From positions 1-64,000 of the forward strand of contig JAJEKV010000785.1 in assembly GCA_021234155.1 (NCBI GenBank): DNA of 64,000 bases, written 5' to 3'. Shown here one piece after another: positions 44,833 to 54,585 of this stretch (position 1 is the stretch's first letter; the number at the start of each line of letters is the position of its first letter). The stretch is from Isoetes taiwanensis (taxonomy: Eukaryota; Streptophyta; Lycopodiopsida; Isoetales; Isoetaceae). The position numbers and the translations under genes were made by a program. Below the pieces are notes generated by a model. It was not told the origin of the DNA. It searched no databases and worked only from the letters and a program-made list of their open reading frames with translations.

Positions 44833-45872
44833 AGCCTGGGTGGCATGTTTGAGCCACCTTGGCATGTTTGAGCCTAGGTGGCATGTTTGAGCCACCTTGG
44901 CATGTTTGAGCACGTTGGAGCCTGGGTGGCATGTTTGAGCCACCTTGGCATGTTGGAGCCACCTTGGCATGTTGGAGCCACCTTGGCATGTTGGAGCCTA
45001 GGTGGCATGTTTGAGCCACCTTGCCATGTTAGAGCCTAGGTGGCATGTTGGAGCCTGTGTGGCATGCTTGAGCCACCTTGGCATGTTGGAGCCCACGTGG
45101 CATTTTTGAGCCACCTTGGCAAGTTGGAGCATAGGTGGCATGTTAGAGCCCGCGTGGCATGTTTGAGCATGTTGGAGCCTAGGTGGCATGTTGGAGCCAC
45201 CTTGGCACGTGGCATGTTGGAGCCCGTGGCATGTTTGAGCCTAGGTGGCGGGGTTAGAGCCGCGGTGGCATGTTGGAGCCTAGGTGGCATGTTTGAGCCA
45301 ACTTGGCATATTTAAGCCTAGGTGGCATGTTGTGAGCCACCTTGGCATGTTGGAGGCTAGGTGGCATGGTGGAGCCCGTGGCATGTTTGAGCCACCTTGG
45401 CATGTTTGAGCCTAGGTGGCATGTTGGAGCCTAGGTGGCATGTTTGAGCCCACCTTGGCATGTTTGAGCCACCTGGCATGTTTGAGCCTAGGTGGCATGT
45501 TGGGAGCCTAGGTGGCATGTTTGAGCCACCTTGGCATGTTTGAGCCTAGGTGGCATGTTGGAGCCACCTTGGCATGTTGGAACCTAAGTGAGCACATGGC
45601 ATGTTTGAGCCTATGTGGCATGTTTGAGCCACCTAGGAATGTTGGAGCCTAGGTGGCATGTTGGAGCCCACGTGGCATATTTGAGCCACCTTGGCAAGTT
45701 GGAGCATAGGTGGCATGTTGGAGTTCTGCGTGGCATGTTTGAGCATGTTGGAGCCTAGGTGGCATGTTTGAGCCATTTTGTCATGTTGGAGCCTAGGTGG
45801 CATGTTGGAGCCACCTTGGCATGTTTGAGCCTAGGTGGCATGTTAGAGCCACCTTGGCATGTTGGTGCCCAC
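44833..45872. repeat. 19-bp minisatellite, block 4
   Basis: About 54 units in the same sense and with the same two alternating variants as block 3. Several multi-unit strings are shared with 41380-41800, including odd units such as TTGTGAGCCACCTTGG and GGTGGAGCCCGTGG, which shows block-level duplication. Confidence 0.9.
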
Positions 45873-46640
45873 GTTATGCAAAAATAGGTGTTAAGTAATT
45901 GAAGTAGTTGAAGTAACTTGTGTTACATGGAATACTAGTATAAGAACATGTGATCGTGCACGTGCATCACATGTAGCAAATCAAGTACTCTGTCCTACCA
46001 CTATAAAGACCCGTGATATGGAAGGATAGGACATGTAGAGAATCAAGTACTCTTTCCTACTTCTATAAAGACATGTGAGAATAGAAGTATTACACATGTC
46101 GTAATTCATGTATTCTTTCCTACAATACCTTAGCAAATAAAGTACTATGTCCTACTACTATAAAGACATGTGACATGGAAGCATATGACATGTAGAGAAT
46201 CAAGTATTCTTTCAGACTTCTATAAAGACATGTGACAATAGAAGTATTACACATGTCGTAATTCATGTATTCTTTCCTACAATGCCTTAGCAAATAAAGT
46301 ACTCTGTCCTACTACTATAAAGACATGTGAATGGAAGTATAGGACATGTAGAGAATCAAATATTCTTTCCTACATCTATAAAGACATGTGACAATAGAAT
46401 TATTAGACATGTAGAAATTCAAGTACTCTTTCCTACAGTGGATTGTATTATAAAATGACATGTCACAATAGAAGAAACTACAAAACAACAGTGGATGTTT
46501 TAGTCCACTGAAAAAAGAACACCATTATCGAACAAAACCATACCTTCACAAATCCACATGTAAGATTCTTTGAAAACAGGACATGTAGACCTACCAAAAC
46601 TGATGTTTTCAACAGTGGACCAAAAACCGGGGTGAGTGTG
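45873..46640. repeat. Segment A, second copy
   Basis: Near-identical to 42252-43006, including the internal 62-bp units. At the right end it continues not into a tRNA but into CAGTGTCGAGG and the unrecognised gene fragment. Confidence 0.88.
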
Positions 46641-47132
46641 CAGTGTCGAGGTTCTGGCTCTCCAAACATCATGGTTCCTTTGCCTCTTTGTGGCTGCCAT
46701 TGTCTGTTTCAAGTTGTTGAGCAGCATCCCCTCTGCCTTGCACTCCTTTGGATTTGGCAAAATTCCAGGTTCTGAGATTTCCATTTCGTGGTGATGAACC
46801 ACCCTCTTCATCACATCGGCCTTGAGTTCGGGTGAATGTTTTTTGGTGAGCTTATTGAAGTAATCAACTACTTGCTTGGCTATTTCTTGCTGCGTCTCAT
46901 GCTCGAGATCCTCTGTTCGCCCATTTGCTTTTCTCATCTTATTCCGTAATCGTATTCTCTCTTTCTCATTTGCATCCAATTTCTTGTAAATTGCGAGAGG
47001 AAGCTGGATCTTCACGTGATATTTCTGTGTTGCATTGACATCCAAATCTGGAACACTTGTATTGGGATTCATCGGGCGAAAATCCAATGCTAAGCGTGTG
47101 ATTGCCTCCAGGCCGGTATCAGGGAGCGCCAT
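46641..47132 (-). CDS. Unrecognised charged protein, 3' end cut by repeat
   Basis: From ATG at 47132 the minus-strand frame reads MALPDTGLEAITRLALDF, FRPMNPNTSVPDLDVN and YHVKIQLPLAIYKKLD. A highly charged helical stretch follows (KERIRLRNKMRKANGR), then DYFNKLTKKHSPELKADVM and HHHEMEISEPGILPNPKEC. It is about 160 residues with no stop and non-repetitive composition, unlike the neighbouring repeats. I do not recognise the family. The frame is also open upstream to 47246. At 46640 it runs into segment A and stops at 46500, so the true 3' end is missing or lies in another exon. It may be a host gene fragment or a retrotransposon accessory gene. Confidence 0.4.
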
Positions 47133-47391
47133 GAAATTCCTGAGAGAGGGAGGATAAGTGAATTGGAGGGAGAAATTTCGCGGGCCATGACGAAGTAATC
47201 CAATTTGCAACGTACTACCACACCACTCGCGCGAAAATCCAGCCAAAAGCCCACAATCATTTTCCTAACGGCTCGTTCGTGAGGTGGACGTGCGAGTACA
47301 TGAAGGGCGTAAAAAGAAATGACGGGCAGTTACGCCCATCAGCACCCAGATTAAGCAAAAGCAGGGGTGCTGATAGCGGGCTAAGACCCTG

Positions 47392-50337
47392 CTATAAGCA
47401 TGCGTCCGGACGCATGCTTTTGCTACCCACCAGCATACTTTCACCCAATGACGAATGTGGTGATTGTGGTGATTGTGGTGACAGTGATGAATGTGGTGCG
47501 TGTGATGACTGTGGTGACTGTAATGGATGTGGTGGATGTGATGATTGTGATGAATTTGGTGCATGTGGTGACTGTAATGACTGTGGTGGATATGGACTGA
47601 TCTGATTTACCTCATCCTCCAGAATGTGCGCATGCCACCAAGCTTCTTCTACTTGTATAATGGGCTGATTTTCGTTTGCCCCATCCATGCTTGATGTCAA
47701 AATCAGCATCTCTACTTGATCTAGATCAATATCTTGCTGAAATAAAGTGTCATCAATGGGTCTTTGAATGGACTCCTCCTTCATGTTTACAAGAGTCTCT
47801 TGTAACTCACCTTCACCAATACTTTCAAGTCTTTGGATATACTTATCTGCAACTTGCTGCTGTAAATGACATATTTCTGAAATTTGGGTACCTTTTAACC
47901 ACTTGTACAAAGTCTTATCTTCCCTGTCACCCACTTCCAAGACATGAAAACAACTAAGACCTTGCTGCCCTGACACCATAGCATTCTCTTTGCTGATTTC
48001 TAACTGCGGGCTGCTCAAAGAAGGATTGCAAAGAAAGGTACCTTTTGCTGATTTCAGAGGATGATCTATAGTAACCTTGTGTTCCCCTTGAAAGATGTTC
48101 ATTTCACGCTTCCTCCATGAAGTCTCAGCTTGTACGGCATCTAGCCATGTACGACTCAGCAACAAAGTATAAGTTTCAGCATGCACACTCTCTGGAAATT
48201 TCAAAACCATGAAATCCAAGATTGCTTCCACCTCATAAACCTTGCATAACACATTTCTTATGACTCCCATAGGCTGCACCTTCATTTGATTAAATGCTTT
48301 GAGCATCATAGTTGTCGGTTCCATCATTTTCAATCCAACTTGAAGCATTATGTGGTAAGGCATTACATTCACTCCATTGCCGGTATCTATGTTGGCCTCT
48401 TTGATTAGATATCCATTAATACTCACATCACAAACAAATGGCCCAGGATCCTTGGATTGCCGGGCTGCTGGCTCCATTCTCCTTTTGTCGGTATCATTTG
48501 ATATGATTTGTTGGACTGAAATTTCTGATTTTGTTCTTCCCCCTAACTCTTGCAACAACTTTGGAGAATAATGCATCAATTGCTCAAGAGTAATTGTAAC
48601 TTTAGTGGCCAAAACTTGGCTGATCACATCATCTTCATTTTGAATTTCCTCATCCACCATAGGAGGCATCACTATGGGCTGATTTTCTTCTATAGACTGA
48701 AACTGTTCTGTGGGCATCACATTGAATTGCTTCTTAGGTGGTGACACCTTCAAAGCTTGTTCCTTCAAAGCCTTTGGAAAAGAGGTCTTAGTCTTCTCCG
48801 CAATTGGCACTACTCTTGGTTCTTGAACCACCTTTTGTGATCTTGTAACTGCATTTACTTCTCCAATCTCTTCTTTTTGCTGAAATGGGTCATGCTCCAC
48901 CTCAACAAATCCACAATTTACTACTGATTTTGCCTTCTCTTGCTTCTTAAGCTCCTCAATAAGAGCCTTAACTTGAGGATTATCAATGTATTTTGCATCT
49001 TGAATGCGAACATCATTATTAGGAAGAGGTACTGATTCAAACACTTGCTGCTTTGGTGGATACTTATTGGTTGCCCATTCTGGTTTTCCATAGATTTTCC
49101 AACAAGTAGTCTCATCATGCTTGAATTTATCACATAACTTGCAATATAAATGAGCCTTACTTGGATACCATCCCTGTTTTGGTTGCACCATTGGTGTGGA
49201 ACCCATTGGAACTTGTTGGGCAATTGGAGCGTGTGGCATCATTGGAACTTGTGGTATGATAGGTGCTGCCTGCATTGGTTGAATAGAAATAGATGGTGCT
49301 TGTTGCATAACAGCAAATACCGGATTGGCCCTCTCAAAGAATCTCTTCTCCCTACATTCTTGATCATTATGGCCTTTGATTTGGCATCTTGAGCAGAATT
49401 TCAGCAATCTACATGTAGTATCAGAATGCCCAATAGACCCACAATACTCACAAGTAATAAACTGCACCTCCCTTGGCTTCTCACCAATTGTAAGCTTAGA
49501 AATCTTGGCTGCAATATCCTCTGTTTTATGCTCTGGAGCAGCAACCTCATGAATATATCCCAACTTATCTTCAGCCTTGAGTGCATACTTTTGTGCCTCT
49601 AACAATGTTGTAGGCTGTTTAGCCTTCACCTTATGAGCAATAGCTCGTTTCAGCCCCTTCACATACCATTGGATATCCATTTCATCACTCCTTGCAATCT
49701 TCCAATGAACCACGGCTTTGAGAACCGCAATGTACCTCTGATTATACTTTCTAATTGATTCATCTTCCTTTTGTGTAAAATTGGTCCACCTTTCCATAGT
49801 CTTATCCTTACCATGGACTTCCTGATAATTAGCAATGAATGCTTCCTTTAATTCCTGATATGTCATGGTATCTGGCTGGGTTTGTGCCCATTCCTCCACT
49901 GAATCTTGCAAAGAACTATGAAACCAAAGCAAGTAATCAACAGCCGGTAACTTACATTGCTGGCAATACCTCTCAAACTTCACAATATGCTTCAAAGGAT
50001 CCCGATCCACTAGATCATCAAACTTTGGAATCCCCATTGTCTGAAAACCCCATACCATAGGTGGTAATACAGCCATCTCTGCCTCTTCTTGGGTTTCTTG
50101 AAATTGGAAAAACGAAATTGAATCTCCCTTCAACTTGAAAAACGAAATTGGATTACCTTCTAGATCAGTAAATGGAATCAAAACCTCCTGGATCTGAGAA
50201 TTAGACCCCAGATCTGCTCCCAAATCTAAAAACGAAATTGAATCTTGATGCAATTTTGAGCCCAAAGATTGACTAACTGGTCCCCTTCTTGTTACGATGG
50301 AGCTTGGTGGGATCTCCTTCTTACCTCTCTTGGGCAT
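47392..50337 (-). CDS. gag-protease ORF of a second Gypsy-type element
   Basis: An intact 981-codon frame. Residues about 100-250 are a retrotransposon Gag domain (WAQTQPDTMTYQELKEAFIA, then KYNQRYIAVL). CCHC zinc knuckles lie at residues 296-309, 315-328 and 399-412, each C-x2-C-x4-H-x4-C. A retroviral-type protease follows with catalytic DTG at 651-653 (NIDTGNGVNVMPYHIM) and a LLLSRTWLDAV strand. The C terminus is a Ser/Pro/His/Gln-rich low-complexity tail encoded by a GTGGTGATT-type repeat. No reverse transcriptase follows on the left: other sequence begins after about 47390, so the element is truncated. This is the longest uninterrupted frame in the window. Confidence 0.85.
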   Translation of the reverse strand: MPKRGKKEIPPSSIVTRRGPVSQSLGSKLHQDSISFLDLGADLGSNSQIQEVLIPFTDLEGNPISFFKLKGDSISFFQFQETQEEAEMAVLPPMVWGFQTMGIPKFDDLVDRDPLKHIVKFERYCQQCKLPAVDYLLWFHSSLQDSVEEWAQTQPDTMTYQELKEAFIANYQEVHGKDKTMERWTNFTQKEDESIRKYNQRYIAVLKAVVHWKIARSDEMDIQWYVKGLKRAIAHKVKAKQPTTLLEAQKYALKAEDKLGYIHEVAAPEHKTEDIAAKISKLTIGEKPREVQFITCEYCGSIGHSDTTCRLLKFCSRCQIKGHNDQECREKRFFERANPVFAVMQQAPSISIQPMQAAPIIPQVPMMPHAPIAQQVPMGSTPMVQPKQGWYPSKAHLYCKLCDKFKHDETTCWKIYGKPEWATNKYPPKQQVFESVPLPNNDVRIQDAKYIDNPQVKALIEELKKQEKAKSVVNCGFVEVEHDPFQQKEEIGEVNAVTRSQKVVQEPRVVPIAEKTKTSFPKALKEQALKVSPPKKQFNVMPTEQFQSIEENQPIVMPPMVDEEIQNEDDVISQVLATKVTITLEQLMHYSPKLLQELGGRTKSEISVQQIISNDTDKRRMEPAARQSKDPGPFVCDVSINGYLIKEANIDTGNGVNVMPYHIMLQVGLKMMEPTTMMLKAFNQMKVQPMGVIRNVLCKVYEVEAILDFMVLKFPESVHAETYTLLLSRTWLDAVQAETSWRKREMNIFQGEHKVTIDHPLKSAKGTFLCNPSLSSPQLEISKENAMVSGQQGLSCFHVLEVGDREDKTLYKWLKGTQISEICHLQQQVADKYIQRLESIGEGELQETLVNMKEESIQRPIDDTLFQQDIDLDQVEMLILTSSMDGANENQPIIQVEEAWWHAHILEDEVNQISPYPPQSLQSPHAPNSSQSSHPPHPLQSPQSSHAPHSSLSPQSPQSPHSSLGESMLVGSKSMRPDACL
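47396..47419. repeat. 24-bp perfect palindrome
   Basis: AAGCATGCGTCC followed by its exact reverse complement, with no loop. It lies at the 3' boundary of the gag-protease ORF, where the element stops matching a normal pol order. Confidence 0.85.
47440..47595. repeat. GTGGTGATT-type short tandem repeat
   Basis: Imperfect 9-bp repeats of the type GATTGTGGTGA, encoding the low-complexity Gag tail on the minus strand. Confidence 0.8.
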
Positions 50338-51500
50338 AAAACTATGCTCCCCTTGTCAAATTCTACCCCACAAATCAATTACGGCAAAATTCCCTTCACA
50401 CAAGAAATTGCTCATTTCCCAATGGTGCCATTCTTTACCGACGAACACCAATACCAATGGTAACAACTCCTTTTTCAATGGAAATTCTTGCCGATCAATG
50501 GTCTGTCGAGCACCGTGGTAGCCAAATTGTTAAAGCTTGAACTCTAACCTTGCAAGAAGGATGAAAAACCCAACAATCCAAGCTCAATCTAACAGAACAA
50601 GGCAATGCACAATACAAAGAATCATCATCTCCATAGCTAGATCAAACAAAACACTCTCTCCAATACACCGTCCCTCTCTGTTCTTCTTTTTGCTCAGATA
50701 ATACAGTGGTGATAATGGCCCCATAATGCATACGTGCAAAAATCCTGCACGCGTGCATGCGCGTATATCACTCTATATACGGTATATGATGAGTGTGGTG
50801 AGTGGTGACAAATGTGGTGAGTGGTGACAAGTGTGGTGAGTGGTGACGAATGTGGTGAGTGGTGACCACCCCAACAGTTCAGCAACCTCTCGACTTTGGC
50901 CGGTTAGGGCTTCTCCGAAAGTTGGTGCAGTGAAATTTGTCGACTCGAAAAGGGCCGGATCTCTTGGAGCGGATGTTTGAAGCTGAGGAAATCTTTGTGT
51001 AGTGGCCATTGGGAAGTGCTTCGGAACGGGTTTGTGAAGAATGGTGCTTAAGAGGCCGGAGGACGAAGAGCGAAAAGCAAAGGCAAAGACAGACGAAAAG
51101 GTTTTAGGGCGCGCAAGTGTTGACGAAGGGGCGTGATGAAGATGAAACAGCAGCCGTGGATGTTGCCAGGTGGCAGTAGATCCAAGGGAGACGATTGAGA
51201 TACAAAAATTTGGCTAAGTCCCTAAACAGTTAAGGGAAAAGCGATGAACGGTGGAGATGAGTCGTGAAATGACAAGGTGATGTGACAGGTGGCAAAGGTA
51301 CCCATATTTATGACTGGCGGGCGAGAAAGGAAGGAATGTCATTTAATGCCGGCAACTCGAGGCGGGATATCATAAAAAGGAAATATCAGAAGGTACCATG
51401 GCTAGATATGCGGCGTGAGAAAGGATGCTGGAATTAGAAAGAGCCTTGCATTGCCAACAAATTTTCTGATTGGTCCACGTCGACCTGGATCCCATCGGTT
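50338..51500 (-). repeat. Probable leader and LTR of the second element
   Basis: On the minus strand the sequence just upstream of gag reads AACAATTTGGCTACCACGG (about 50517-50535). This looks like an LTR end followed by a primer-binding site, and TGGCTACCACGG is close to the complement of a plant tRNA-Arg 3' end. The LTR itself would extend rightwards, but its outer limit is not clear because no second copy is in the window. A 22-bp tandem repeat (GTGGTGAGTGGTGAC) sits at about 50784-50872. Confidence 0.45.
50784..50872. repeat. Short tandem repeat, about 22 bp, four units
   Basis: Repeats of GTGGTGAGTGGTGACAA with small changes. It lies inside the presumed LTR. Confidence 0.85.
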
Positions 51501-51504
51501 TGGC

Positions 51505-51512
51505 TATATAAG
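51505..51512 (+). promoter_or_regulatory. TATA box for plus-strand ORF
   Basis: TATATAAG, with ATTGG (an inverted CCAAT) and CCACGTCG about 30-40 bp upstream. Well placed to drive the ORF at 51542 on the strand opposite to the surrounding retrotransposon genes. Confidence 0.5.
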
Positions 51513-51541
51513 ACGAGCAGTGGGTGAAGCTGAGACACCCG

Positions 51542-51811
51542 ATGGCGAACATGAGCATGGCAGCTGCTGGACTGAATGAAGACTACACAATGCCCACCAA
51601 TTGTCAAGAGTGGATTACCTGTAAGATGAATTGTCTGGACCTGTGGAAATGCCACAACCGTGGCATTCCAATGGACGGCTGGTGCCGTGGGATGGCTGAG
51701 CATCCCGACCCTCTGACCAATGCCATGGAGGTGGTGGTGCATTTGCGCTGGGATCCAGAGCAGAACTACTACCACATCCTCCGCATCACCACTGCTCCCA
51801 ACCCAGAGTAG
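51542..51811 (+). CDS. Small ORF antisense to the retrotransposon
   Basis: 89 codons from ATG at 51542 (MANMSMAAAGLNEDYTMP), with four cysteines in the first half (CQEWITCKMNCLDLWKC), ending in TTAPNPE. The next in-frame ATG at 51551 may be the real start, because 51542 is only about 30 bp after the TATA box. It lies between the integrase end (51949, minus strand) and the presumed LTR, on the opposite strand. Some Tat-lineage elements (for example maize Grande) carry an antisense gene in exactly this interval, so I infer an accessory ORF of that kind. No homology is recognised. Confidence 0.45.
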   Translation: MANMSMAAAGLNEDYTMPTNCQEWITCKMNCLDLWKCHNRGIPMDGWCRGMAEHPDPLTNAMEVVVHLRWDPEQNYYHILRITTAPNPE

Positions 51812-51948
51812 ACGGTTTAAAAATTAGGATTTGGTAGATAGGGCACTAGCCCGTTTTTGTAAATAGGGCTCTGCCCATAGTGGAAATAGATGGGCTCTGC
51901 CCTCATTTTGTAAAAATTTTCACCTCTATAATATAAATATGCGGCTTT

Positions 51949-52698
51949 TTAGTCACTATCTGTTGTGTCTGTGTCTGGAACTGCCTCTGGTGCATGACTG
52001 TCGATTTCTGCTGTATGAAATGGTTTGAGGCGAAAGCCATTAACCAATGTAGGTAATGGAGTGCCATCTAACTCTGCGAGCTTGAAAACACTGGGTTGAA
52101 CCACTTGAACAATTTGATAAGGACCAAGCCATCTGAATTTTAACTTGCCTGGAAAATTCTTGTAATGGGAATCATACAGCAAAACTAAATCACCTTCTTG
52201 AAAAGTTTTTATTCTCAAATGTTTGTCATGTAAGGTTTTTCGCAACTGTTGTCCATGCAGAACCCGAATATATGCATCTCGCCTGAGTTCATCCAACTGT
52301 TCAAGTTGGTAAACTCGTTCTTGAAGAGCTGCAGGTGGATTATGAGTGGTAGCAAGGTGGAACCGAAGTGTTGGAAGAACATACTCAGAAGGCATCAATG
52401 CTTCTTGACCATAAACCAACTTAAAAGGAGTGTGACCAGTAGCAATCTTGAAACAACAATTGTAAGCCCAAAGAACAGTAGGTAGCTTGGTTTGCCAGTC
52501 CGTGCATGAAGCATCACAAATTTTCTTGAGAATAGTGACGAGAGTCTTGTTGGTGCTTTCAGCCAAACCATTCCCTTGAGGATAGTAAGGTGTGCTTTTG
52601 CGATGATGTATCAGCAGATAATCCGTCAGCTCCTTGATAGTATGATTGACAAAGTGGACACCTCGATCACAATGCAGATTGAGATTGGGCAAATCCAA
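51949..52698 (-). pseudogene. Gypsy integrase fragment
   Basis: A 250-codon open frame. It begins inside the catalytic core at LHCDRGVHFVN (second Asp, residue 11) and includes STPYYPQGNGLAESTNKTL with the Glu at residue 47. That makes exactly 35 residues between them, the D,D-35-E spacing. Then come HTPFKLVYGQEALMP, a coiled segment, and the C-terminal FQEGDLVLLYDS, WLGPYQIVQVV and NGFRLKPFH. The zinc-binding domain and first catalytic Asp are missing because the homology stops at about 52700. Its position to the right of gag on the same strand means it belongs to another copy, probably joined by recombination in an LTR. Confidence 0.85.
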
Positions 52699-52699
52699 A

Positions 52700-54040
52700 G
52701 GTCAAATTATAGAGACATTCATTTCAGTGACAGATAAACAGGATTTACAAGCCACAGACACCTTCACTTTGGCTGGCTGAGCTATTGTGGACGATACCCT
52801 GTCAGTTTTCGCATATAATATCAATCGGTAAGATAAGATGTCCGCGTTCCAGGCAAACAACAAAACAAGTGTATATTATATTTCGCATGTGGTTCACTTG
52901 CAATTTGTTCATTATTTGTATGTGTTTCATGGCTCCATTCTTGAATAAGGATCTCTTTTAGCCAGCGATGTAGACAATACCTATTGCCCAACATCTACTT
53001 GATGACGTTTAGTTGACACATTACAGAGCCAAATGTGGATCTACATGGATTTAAATGGATTTAATAAAACTAGACTTCTTTTGGTTTTGCCACCTTTAGT
53101 TATGGAACTTCAACTAATGTTTGAAGCTATTTCCCATTTGTTTTGGACAAAGATTAGGTAATATGTATAAAAATGTAGTATATAATTTTATAAAATTCAT
53201 TACTAAGAGAAACACTACGTGGGCACATTGTCCAACTACATAATAGTTATCATTAATGAACATATATTGGTAATATCGTTCTTCCCTTTGTGCAACATTA
53301 CATCTCACCAAAGGCATAAATACAACACCCCATGTTTGTTGCACACAACTACGAAAGCATTTCGAATATCCAGACTGTACGGTCCAAACCATGATTTTGT
53401 TTCGAATATCCAGACTGCACGATCCACACCATGATCGACACACCAATCCGCCTAACTTACTTAATGAATGAAAAACAGAATCCTATATTAATAAGAATTG
53501 TAAAATCCATTGGATGTAGTGTTGCATCAGCATCGTATTCGTGTCCTTCTTTCGCATTGATCTATGCTTCTGGGGACGAAGGAGTAACGCTGTCTTTTAA
53601 AAAAGTCCTGGATATAGCACTAGCAGAGAGCAAATCTGCTATGGTGCTACCACTGGGAAGTCGGCTAGGGCTCTCCGATAATACCCTGAAAGTCTAAATC
53701 AAAAGCAAAAGAGTTCTGACATAAAATTCGGAAAAAAATACGGCACACGAGAAATGCAAGCCTCATTTCCGAACAGCACACGACCAACGAAATCTCCGTG
53801 TCATTTTTTGGAGCCTTATTCAATTTCGATAGCCATCGATTTGAAAAAGTTGAGATCTAACAGCGTAAATTTAGCCACATTGGATTTTGACGGCATGGAA
53901 TTGACACGTGGATAGTCTAGAATTGCAGAAAAGGTTGTAGGCCAGATAAGGTTGGTGTGCTAAAAATAAAACATTATAAACTTAGATGACGTGGCCGTGA
54001 CGTGGAGGCCACGTATTGTACGTAATCCCAGCTGGCATAT
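52700..54040. other. Gene-poor stretch with one short duplication
   Basis: No gene recognised. A duplication of about 36 bp with a 43-bp period (TTTCGAATATCCAGACTG) occurs at about 53358-53393 and 53401-53436. An 88-codon plus frame at 53431 has no known family. Confidence 0.5.
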
Positions 54041-54044
54041 ATTA

Positions 54045-54180
54045 TGCACGAGAAAATCTCCTCCTTGAATGTTCTGAAAAATAATTCTTGGCGGCGCCGC
54101 CAGCAACCGCCACTGCTGGCGGTGCCGCCGGATTTTCCCATTATTTTTCACAAAATCCTCGTGGAGATTTTCCCTTATAC
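54045..54180. mobile_element. Foldback (hairpin) element upstream of the transporter
   Basis: The core is a 16-bp stem (54090-54105 against 54114-54129) around an 8-nt loop, with a single mismatch and very GC-rich sequence. Pairing continues outward through GAAAAATAAT and GAGAAAATCTCC against GGAGATTTTCCC. Arms total about 65 bp each. There is no coding capacity. It lies about 0.4 kb before the first likely exon of the MFS gene. Confidence 0.6.
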
Positions 54181-54585
54181 ACAACGTGTCTAACATGAAA
54201 GGTGGCAAAAATGTCTTACGAATGCCTTTTGGGAAACAAGGCAGTTGGTACATTTATCTATTAAGTACCTCTCGCATTCATGCATGATGGAGCATTGCCC
54301 TATTCGGATTCCGATCGTATGCTGAGCAGCTTTTATGGAATGTTTACGTTTCATGGAATTATAGCATGTGCAGTATGCCTGCTGCATGTTCATCATATTG
54401 GTCCAGGAATGAGTAAAGTGAAGGAGAACTTATGTGGCTTGGAGATGTTTGCTGTTGATCCAGGTCTCTTTTCTTCTTTATGTTCCTACTTTATTCTTTG
54501 TTGTCTGTGCTTATAGCTTGCTTACATGCTTTTATCCCCCCTTGACTGATATTTTCATTCTTTGCAGGAGAATCCACTCTTCAGA

